Shown here piece after piece: positions 8,265 to 13,710 of a stretch of 26,546 bases of DNA. A program made the position numbers and the translations under genes. The first letter of the stretch is position 1. The number at the start of each line of letters is the position of its first letter. Origin of the DNA: Selenomonadaceae bacterium. GTDB lineage: Bacteria > Bacillota > Negativicutes > Selenomonadales > Selenomonadaceae. Where the stretch lies: the NCBI GenBank assembly GCA_016286075.1, contig JAEERZ010000005.1, forward strand, positions 1-26,546, in the 5' to 3' direction. Under the pieces are notes generated by a model. The model made no database searches. It was not told where the DNA came from and worked only from the letters and a program-made list of their open reading frames with translations.

Positions 8265-8356
8265 CCATATTCGAGGGGGGATGCTTATGAAGGGCGATTG
8301 TATCGGCGTATGAAAGAGGACTGATTATATATTTTGAATGAAAGGATGTATGAAGC

Positions 8357-9001
8357 ATGGCAGATGTATTGGGAAAGCTGAAAGGTGCAATTTTGGAGTT
8401 TGACGAGGACGCGGCGCTGGAGGCCGCGAAGGAGGCCGTGGCCGAGGGCGTCGATCCGGTGAAGGCCATCGGCGCGCTGGCGGAAGGGCTGAACGAGCTC
8501 GGCGAGGCGTTCGAGAAGATGGAGGTGTTCCTGCCGGAAATCATGTTGGCGTCGGACGCTTTCAAGGCGGCTCTGGAAGTCTTGGAGCCGGAACTGAAGA
8601 AGACGCACAAGGAAGGCGAGAAAGCCATTCCGGTGGTCATCGGCACGATCCAGGGAGACGTGCATCAGGTGGGCAAGGACATGGTGGCGACGTTCCTGAC
8701 CACGGCGGGCTTCGACGTGCACGATCTCGGCGTGGACGTGGCGCCGTCGCGGTTCCTTGAAGAAGCGAAGAAGGTTGGCGCAAAGATTATCGCGGTAGCC
8801 GCGCTGATGTCCACGACGCGCCCTGTGCAGAAAGACCTGATTGATTTTCTTGAAGCGAAAGGGGTCCGAGATAACTATATCGTACTGGTTGGCGGCGGCG
8901 TGGTTACGAAGGAATGGGCCGACGAGATCAAGGCAGACGGCTATGGTCAGGACGCCATCGCCACGGTGGAGATCGCGAAAAAGCTGCTGCATGTCGCGTA
9001 A
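8357..9001 (+). CDS. Corrinoid-binding methyl carrier protein 1 (MtmC/MttC-type)
   Basis: The 214-residue protein has the two-domain layout of methyltransferase corrinoid proteins. A helical cap domain (residues about 1-90, with EVFLPEIMLASDAF) precedes a B12-binding Rossmann domain. The lower cobalt ligand motif DxHxxG is D101-V-H103-Q-V-G106 in GTIQGDVHQVGKD. VALMSTT-like AALMSTTRPVQ and the VGGGVV glycine motif follow. It carries the methyl group on cobalt between a substrate methyltransferase and an acceptor methyltransferase in the cytosol. The mtmB-like gene is 114 bp downstream, the classic carrier/methyltransferase pairing. The start ATG follows AAAGGA by about 10 nt. Confidence 0.94.
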   Translation: MADVLGKLKGAILEFDEDAALEAAKEAVAEGVDPVKAIGALAEGLNELGEAFEKMEVFLPEIMLASDAFKAALEVLEPELKKTHKEGEKAIPVVIGTIQGDVHQVGKDMVATFLTTAGFDVHDLGVDVAPSRFLEEAKKVGAKIIAVAALMSTTRPVQKDLIDFLEAKGVRDNYIVLVGGGVVTKEWADEIKADGYGQDAIATVEIAKKLLHVA

Positions 9002-9020
9002 TTTGAAAATGGTTTCCGAA

Positions 9021-9036
9021 TGTTTCACGTGAAACA
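9021..9036. other. parS, ParB/Spo0J chromosome-partition site
   Basis: TGTTTCACGTGAAACA is a perfect 16-bp palindrome matching the bacterial parS consensus (TGTTNCACGTGAAACA); the inverted symmetry extends to 24 bp (9017-9040). ParB nucleates here for origin segregation and SMC loading. Such sites cluster near oriC, consistent with htrA-rlmH in the same window. It lies between the corrinoid protein gene and the mtmB-like gene, in transcribed DNA. There is no T tract, so it is not a terminator. Confidence 0.9.
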
Positions 9037-9115
9037 TTCGAACATAATCTGAAAAGACTTTCAGATTGGATGCAAACACAAAAATAATCGAGACATAAAA
9101 TTGGAGGAGATTTGT

Positions 9116-10528
9116 ATGAGCCATGGTACAAAAGGGAAATTCATCGAATATTGGGGACGCGGCGAGACGGGGCCCATCGCCTTTCAGAAGGAATTTGATA
9201 CGAAAATCTATTGGCCGCGCCTAAAGGAACTGACGAAGAAATACAATATCGAATACGCGCCGGGAAAGGTCGTACCGACGGACGACGGCGAGCTGGACGC
9301 GATCTGGCAGGCGGGCAAGGAACTGCTGCTCGACGTGGGCATCCTGAATGTGTCCACGGAGCGCCGCATCACGTTCACTGAGGACGAATTGGACGAAGCG
9401 TTGGAGAATCTGCCCACGGAGGTCACGCTGGGCGAGGGTAAGGACAGCATCACGATTCCGCATCGCGGTTTCGAGGACTACGACAGCGGGCGCACGCCGG
9501 TCGGGACGATGGGGCGCATTCTCGGCCCGATTTCCGACGACCTTTATGAGAAAGTCGCGCTGTCTTACGCGCAGGAGCCGCTAATCGATTATGTGCATTT
9601 CCAGGGCGTCAAGGAAAAGGTCAACGGCATCCCGGTCAAGCCCGGCTCCCCCTTCGAAATGATGGCGGAGATCCAGCATGTCGCGACGGTCAAGGACGTG
9701 CTGCGCCGCGTCAATCGTCCCGGTTTCCCGGACGGCGGTTCCACGCCGGTGAATCTGCGCGCCGAGATGGCGGCGGCGAATCCGCTTTGGGGCGTGGGCA
9801 AGGGCGATGTGCGTCACGTCTACATCATGCCGCAGCTCAAGACCGATTACGACCAGATGTGCCGCGCCTATTTCTGGCATCAGTACGGCGCGAATATTTG
9901 GGGCATCCTGCAGTCGTACATTGGCGGCGCGGCGGGCGGTCCAGCCACCTCGGCGGTCAACGGCGTCGCAGACCTTCTCGCCTACGTCATGCTGTATGAG
10001 CCGACGATTCTCGGCACATGGCCGACGGACGCGCTCTATTTCTCCAACAGCAGCAAGTACGCGCTCTATGTGGCGAACTACGGCGGTGCGGCGTTCCAGA
10101 AGCACACGCATTTCCCGGCACTTGTCGGCGCGGCATGGCAAATGACGGCGGGCATCGGAAGCGAGGAATACTTCTGGGAGACGGCGGCAGGCGCCATCGG
10201 AAGCGCGACGCTGGGTTTCCTCGTGGCGGGCGGTACCGGCCACCAGAGCGCGGGCCTCGATCACGCCTGCGGTCTCGGCGCGCGCTTCGCGGCGGAGGTC
10301 GGGCGCGCCGTCGGAAAAGCGCGGCTCACCCGGGTACAGGCCAACGAGCTTGTCAACAAGATTCTGCCGAAATACCAGCCGCTGATCGACAACCGCACGC
10401 TGCACACCAAGGGCGGCGACTTCCGTACGGTCTACGACCTCGAGACGGTACAGCCGAAGCCGGAATATCTTGCGATTTACAACAAGGTCAAGGCGGAGCT
10501 GCGCGAGCTGGGATTGCCGATTAAATAA
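9116..10528 (+). CDS. MtmB-family (monomethylamine:corrinoid methyltransferase-like) protein without pyrrolysine
   Basis: The 470-residue protein aligns by eye along its length with archaeal MtmB (recalled sequence). Matching segments are TEDEL, LGEGKDSITIPHR, GPISDDLYEKVALSYAQE, GSPFEMMAE, RPGFPDGG, QLKTDYD, GGAAGG and the C-terminal VYDLETVQPKPEYLAIY with ELGLPIK. In MtmB, pyrrolysine-202 follows RPGMGV; here the matching position is Gly207 (codon GGC, 9734-9736) and there is no in-frame TAG. The MtmB active-site Glu229 and Glu259 appear replaced by His and a hydrophobic residue. It should methylate the adjacent corrinoid protein, but the substrate is probably not monomethylamine. The start is ATG 9116 behind TTGGAGGAG; the terminator is at 10558. 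Confidence 0.85.
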   Translation: MSHGTKGKFIEYWGRGETGPIAFQKEFDTKIYWPRLKELTKKYNIEYAPGKVVPTDDGELDAIWQAGKELLLDVGILNVSTERRITFTEDELDEALENLPTEVTLGEGKDSITIPHRGFEDYDSGRTPVGTMGRILGPISDDLYEKVALSYAQEPLIDYVHFQGVKEKVNGIPVKPGSPFEMMAEIQHVATVKDVLRRVNRPGFPDGGSTPVNLRAEMAAANPLWGVGKGDVRHVYIMPQLKTDYDQMCRAYFWHQYGANIWGILQSYIGGAAGGPATSAVNGVADLLAYVMLYEPTILGTWPTDALYFSNSSKYALYVANYGGAAFQKHTHFPALVGAAWQMTAGIGSEEYFWETAAGAIGSATLGFLVAGGTGHQSAGLDHACGLGARFAAEVGRAVGKARLTRVQANELVNKILPKYQPLIDNRTLHTKGGDFRTVYDLETVQPKPEYLAIYNKVKAELRELGLPIK

Positions 10529-10557
10529 ACCGGCGACATGAAATTGTGAAAAAGGCC

Positions 10558-10607
10558 GCAAAGGCGCTTTGGGGAACCCTCCCATAAAGCACCTTTGCAC
10601 CTTTTCT
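10558..10607 (+). terminator. Intrinsic terminator after the mtmB-like gene
   Basis: Arms 10558-10570 and 10586-10598 pair over 13 bp with a single mismatch around a 15-nt loop, followed by CCTTTTCT. It closes the corrinoid protein / mtmB-like unit. Confidence 0.7.
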
Positions 10608-10645
10608 ATAAAGGGTTGGAAAATCTTTTCTCTACAAGTTGAATA

Positions 10646-10654
10646 TGATACAAT
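10646..10654 (+). promoter_or_regulatory. Possible extended -10 promoter for the ECF transporter gene
   Basis: TGATACAAT is an extended -10 with TACAAT at 10649-10654. No good -35 is visible at 16-18 bp. The leader of about 110 nt to the next gene shows no clear fold or terminator. Confidence 0.35.
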
Positions 10655-10771
10655 GACAAAGCTGTTAAGGGATGATGATTTTGGATTTTGAGTTCTTTTG
10701 CGGTACGATTCTAACTGTAAGCATTATCTTGCTCATGACTGTAATGGGCGAAACGGAATGAGGTGTTTTTG

Positions 10772-11296
10772 ATGACAAGAGCAGAACCATATTCGCGTAT
10801 TTCCGCGCGAGAAATATGCGTGGCGGGCTTGATGGCGGCCTTCGTCTTCATCGCGACGTTCGTGCCGCAGATTCCGATTCCGTTGGGGTACGCGCATCTC
10901 GGCGACGGCGCGATTTTTCTCGCCGTGTTTCTGACGGGGCGCAGGGCAGGCATTTTCGCCGGAGCTTTCGGCTCAGCGCTGGCCGACTTGGCGGGCGGCT
11001 TTCCGGTCTGGATTCTGCCGACGCTTATCATAAAGGCGGTTATGGCGGAAATTTTCTACCGCGCGGCTCTCGCCGGAAACGACGCGCCGAAATTCTCCTC
11101 GCCGCGGGTTCTCGGCGGCATGGCCGCCGCGTGCCTTTTCATGACGGCGGGCTATACGCTGGCGGGCGCGTTCCTCTACGACAGCCTCGCCCTCGGCCTT
11201 GCGTCTGCGCCGGGCTTGCTTTTAAAAAGCGCGGTCAATATTGCGGCGGCGTGTCTCGCGGGCGGCGTGTTGAGCCGCGCGCGTCTTTTCCGTTGA
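10772..11296 (+). CDS. ECF transporter substrate-binding (S) component
   Basis: The 174-residue protein has five to six membrane segments and the vitamin-transporter S-component layout: AREICVAGLMAAFVFI in helix 1, then GYAHLGDGAIFLAVFLTGRRAGIFAG, GSALADLAGGFPVW and LPTLIIKAVMAE. This resembles the COG4720/DUF1393-type S components that use a shared ECF energy module encoded elsewhere. Members take up different vitamins or precursors, so the substrate is open; a corrinoid- or folate-related vitamin would suit the locus but is only a guess. The start is ATG 10772 with GAGGT 7 nt upstream; the GTG at 10763 overlaps that site. It ends 41 bp before larE. Confidence 0.85.
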   Translation: MTRAEPYSRISAREICVAGLMAAFVFIATFVPQIPIPLGYAHLGDGAIFLAVFLTGRRAGIFAGAFGSALADLAGGFPVWILPTLIIKAVMAEIFYRAALAGNDAPKFSSPRVLGGMAAACLFMTAGYTLAGAFLYDSLALGLASAPGLLLKSAVNIAAACLAGGVLSRARLFR

Positions 11297-11306
11297 AAGC
11301 ATGAGA

Positions 11307-11315
11307 TGATATAAT
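11307..11315 (+). promoter_or_regulatory. Possible extended -10 promoter in front of larE
   Basis: TGATATAAT contains a perfect TATAAT (11310-11315) with an upstream TG. The -35 is poor. A start near 11322 would exclude the GTG at 11320 and favour the GTG at 11338. Confidence 0.35.
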
Positions 11316-11337
11316 AGGAGTGAAAGGGGGGAGGCCT

Positions 11338-12135
11338 GTGGAAGAAAAACTGCGCGCTTTGCTTGACCGATTAAAAACATGCGGCAGTCTTGTGGTGGCG
11401 CTTTCCGGCGGCGTCGACAGCTCGACGCTGGCGAAGGCGGCGGTTCTTGCGCTGGGGGAGAAAACTGTCGCTATTACTGCGCGATCGGAGCTTTTGTCTT
11501 ATGACGAGCTGACGGACGCCAAGGCGATGGCTCGGGCGGCGGGCATTCGTCATATCATTTTGGACGCCCATGACCTCGACAATCCCGATATTGTCAAGAA
11601 CGACAAAGAACGCTGCTATTATTGCAAGCGCAGTCGATTTGAAAAGCTCTGCGCATGGGCGAAGGAAAACGGTTTCGCCTATGTCGCCGATGGCGGCAAT
11701 CTCGATGACAAAGGCGACTATCGCCCCGGCATGAGGGCCATAGAGGAGCTTGCACCCATGGTGATTTCCCCGTTCATGGAATGCGGTTGGACGAAGGCGG
11801 ATATTCGCGCCCAGGCGCGGGCATGGGGACTTCCCGTGGCGGAAAAGCCCAGCGCCGCCTGCCTCGCTTCCCGCGTGGTGTATGGTCTGCCGTTGACGGC
11901 GGCAAGGCTCTCGCAAGTCGAGGCGGCGGAAAAAATTGTCCATGCCTGCGCGGAAGGACAGATTCGCGTTCGTCACCACGGCAATCTCGCGCGAATCGAG
12001 GTTGAGCCCGCTGCGTTGCCGGAAATTATGGCGCGTCGCGAGGAGATTGCCGACGCGCTGAAAAACCTTGGCTTCACTTATACGTCCCTCGACCTTGTCG
12101 GTTACCGTACGGGGAGCACGAACGAGGCGCTGTAA
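11338..12135 (+). CDS. larE: ATP-dependent sacrificial sulfur transferase LarE
   Basis: The PP-loop motif SGGVDSS near the N-terminus, the NDKERCYYCKR segment and the KPSAACLASRVVYG segment identify LarE. In characterised LarE the Cys in this last position gives up its sulfur to the pyridine dinucleotide precursor of the nickel-pincer cofactor. The product is about 265 residues, normal for the family. The GTG at 11338 is favoured by an AAGGGGGGAGG tract just upstream; the GTG at 11320 has only an overlapping AGGAG. No larB, larC or lactate racemase gene is in the window, so its client here is unknown. It may be cotranscribed with the ECF gene. Confidence 0.92.
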   Translation: MEEKLRALLDRLKTCGSLVVALSGGVDSSTLAKAAVLALGEKTVAITARSELLSYDELTDAKAMARAAGIRHIILDAHDLDNPDIVKNDKERCYYCKRSRFEKLCAWAKENGFAYVADGGNLDDKGDYRPGMRAIEELAPMVISPFMECGWTKADIRAQARAWGLPVAEKPSAACLASRVVYGLPLTAARLSQVEAAEKIVHACAEGQIRVRHHGNLARIEVEPAALPEIMARREEIADALKNLGFTYTSLDLVGYRTGSTNEAL

Positions 12136-12163
12136 CAAATAAAAAATAGCCGGGATATCCCTA

Positions 12164-12192
12164 TTGACATAGTATGATTCGCGCTATATAAT
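12164..12192 (+). promoter_or_regulatory. Consensus promoter of the YezD-like gene and following operon
   Basis: TTGACA (12164-12169), a 17-bp spacer and TATAAT (12187-12192) match the sigma-A consensus perfectly. CCCTA directly precedes the TTGACA and TATG lies 3 bp after it, the same arrangement as in the promoter at 23478. A GGGATATCCC palindrome overlaps the upstream side. Predicted transcript start is near 12199. Confidence 0.88.
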
Positions 12193-12228
12193 ACCTTCAA
12201 CATAACAATGCCGAAGGGGGAAGGGGCT

Positions 12229-12576
12229 ATGGAGCAGAAACGTTCCCTTCGTCCCGGCGAAATTCCCGGCGGGGCGATGGCGTTCATTTCGCGTGGGCTG
12301 TCGGAAATCGGCAGCGGGCGAATCGTCTTGACCGCACAGGATTCGCGGCTTGTTTCCGTGGAACGGGAGGAGCGTATCGGCGGCGACGCGCTTTTCACGA
12401 AGGGAAGCGGAAAATCCGGCGCTGCGGGAGACGGGGCGCTTCCGGAAAAAATCCGCCAATCGTTTCAGGATTTGCCGTACGGGCAGGTCATCATTACGAT
12501 GAAGGACGGCGCGGTGCGGCAGGTGGAGCGTTTGACGCGCAGCCGCTTCACGGGATTGGACGGCGAAGGAATTTGA
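12229..12576 (+). CDS. YezD/DUF2292-family protein with two tandem repeats
   Basis: The C-terminal half (residues 75-107) matches the small DUF2292/YezD fold: YGQVIITMKDGAVRQVERLTRSRF. The N-terminal half (20-51) repeats the same pattern in diverged form, GSGRIVLTAQDSRLVSVEREERIG, so this 115-residue protein looks like an internal duplication of a domain that normally stands alone in about 55-60 residues. The biochemical function of the family is unknown; related genes often lie near sulfur-assimilation genes, as I recall. The start is ATG 12229 behind AAGGGGGAAGGGG; the ATG at 12208 is only about 8 nt from the predicted transcript start. It is the first gene of the transcript and ends 13 bp before attenuator copy B. 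Confidence 0.8.
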   Translation: MEQKRSLRPGEIPGGAMAFISRGLSEIGSGRIVLTAQDSRLVSVEREERIGGDALFTKGSGKSGAAGDGALPEKIRQSFQDLPYGQVIITMKDGAVRQVERLTRSRFTGLDGEGI

Positions 12577-12589
12577 CAACATCATAAAA

Positions 12590-12615
12590 AAGCTGACCGG
12601 AAACAACGGAGGCTT
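12590..12615 (+). promoter_or_regulatory. Conserved antiterminator-like leader element, copy B
   Basis: P1 AAGC/GCTT (12590-12593, 12612-12615), internal loop TGA/AG, P2 CCG/CGG (12597-12599, 12607-12609), loop GAAACAA. P2 differs from copy A by compensating changes. The 3' side from 12609 also forms the 5' arm of the terminator. This copy lies between two genes, not at a transcript start. Confidence 0.6.
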
Positions 12616-12654
12616 CGAGAGAACGCGAAAGCGTTTGTCTTGAAGCCTCTTTTT
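12609..12654 (+). terminator. Intercistronic terminator, copy B
   Basis: A 12-bp base stem (12609-12620 with 12638-12649, one G-U) is topped by an ACGC/GCGT stem with a GAAA tetraloop and followed by a T5 run. It ends 21 bp before the next start codon, so it must be read through for expression of the MtaA-like operon. Confidence 0.85.
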
Positions 12655-12675
12655 ATATGAAAGGAAGATGAACAA

Positions 12676-13695
12676 ATGGGAAAGACGAAGAAGGAAAGAG
12701 TGCTGGGCACGCTGCGGGGAGAAAAGGAGCAGATTGCGGCCATAAGCGTTTGCCAATACGCTACCTATGAATTGATGGAGAAGACCGGAGCCTATTGGCC
12801 GGAAGCGCACTATGAGGCGGAGCCGATGGCGAAGCTGGCGGCGGGCGGCGCGACGGTCATTGGTCTCGGCGCGGTGCGGGTGCCGTACTGTCAGACCGTC
12901 GAGGCGGAGATTTACGGCGCGAAAATCAAGGACGGCGGCAAAACGCATATCCCGAGTATCGCGGAGCATCCGTATAAAATCGGCGACGAGCCGAAAATTC
13001 CGGCGGATTTCGTCAAAAAGGGGCGTATTCCGGCGATTCTTGAAGCGATCCGTATCTTGAAGCGGGAAGTCGGCGAGAAGGCCGTCGTGATGGGCAGCAT
13101 CGTCGGACCGTTCAGCGTGGCGGCGAATCTTGTGGGAATCTCTGCGCTCTTGAAGGCGAGCCTGAAAAAGCCGGACAGTATCGTGCCCTATATCGAAACG
13201 GCGACGGAGACGGCGATTCAGTATGCGGAGGCCGTCATCGAAGCGGGGGCGGACGCGATTGTCATCGAGGACATGATGGCGTCTCTCGACATGATCAGCC
13301 CGCGTACCTATAAGGCGCTCGCCGCGCCCTATGAGCAGCGAGTGATTGCGGCGGTGGCGAAACGGATTCCCGTGATTGTCCACATCTGCGGTAAGCTCGA
13401 TCAGGTGATGACGGACATCGCGGCGACGGGCGCGGACGCCATCAGTGTGGAGTCCGCAGTCAATATTCCCGCGGCGCGGCAAAAATTCGACGAGGCGGGA
13501 ATCAAAATGCCGATCTTCGGCGCAGTGCATCCAATCAAAGCGTTGCTGGAAGGGACGCCGGAAGACGTAGCGGCGGCGGTGAAGAAGTCGGCGGAGGACG
13601 GCGCGGCGTTGATTTCGCCGGATTGCTCGGTGGCGCCGAATACGCCGCTGAAACAGTTGATCGCAATGGTCGAAGAGACGGAAAAACTTGCATGA
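12676..13695 (+). CDS. MtaA/UroD-family corrinoid methyltransferase 1
   Basis: The 339-residue protein belongs to the uroporphyrinogen decarboxylase-like fold, in the MtaA/MtbA/CmuA methyltransferase branch. It carries the zinc/thiol-activating ligand set His236-x-Cys238 (VIVHICGK) and Cys317 (ISPDCSVAPNTP), absent in true heme-pathway UroD. Such enzymes move methyl groups between a corrinoid protein and a thiol acceptor such as coenzyme M; the acceptor in this bacterium is unknown. No corrinoid protein is encoded in this operon, so it must use a carrier from elsewhere, for example the one at 8357. Start ATG 12676 follows AAAGGAAG. The RACo gene follows after 15 bp. Confidence 0.9.
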   Translation: MGKTKKERVLGTLRGEKEQIAAISVCQYATYELMEKTGAYWPEAHYEAEPMAKLAAGGATVIGLGAVRVPYCQTVEAEIYGAKIKDGGKTHIPSIAEHPYKIGDEPKIPADFVKKGRIPAILEAIRILKREVGEKAVVMGSIVGPFSVAANLVGISALLKASLKKPDSIVPYIETATETAIQYAEAVIEAGADAIVIEDMMASLDMISPRTYKALAAPYEQRVIAAVAKRIPVIVHICGKLDQVMTDIAATGADAISVESAVNIPAARQKFDEAGIKMPIFGAVHPIKALLEGTPEDVAAAVKKSAEDGAALISPDCSVAPNTPLKQLIAMVEETEKLA

Positions 13696-13710
13696 AATGA
13701 GGGAACGGTC

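Noticed and set aside
8281..8313. A mini-ORF of 8-10 codons behind GAGGGGGG in the copy A leader
   Set aside because: Too short to support. The Shine-Dalgarno fits the ATG at 8287, but the peptide has no meaningful composition; kept only as a note because copy D also has a leader ORF.
8168..8356. Cobalamin riboswitch upstream of the corrinoid protein
   Set aside because: No B12-box-like conserved sequence and too little space; the leader instead holds the compact hairpin/terminator found at three other sites.
9017..9040. Terminator after corrinoid protein 1
   Set aside because: The hairpin is a perfect DNA palindrome with no loop and no T tract, and its core equals parS.
9116..10528. Assignment as MttB/MtgB-type (trimethylamine or glycine betaine) methyltransferase
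   Set aside because: The order of conserved segments (GPISDDLY, RPGF, GGAAGG, C-terminal VYDLETV) follows MtmB, not MttB, by eye.
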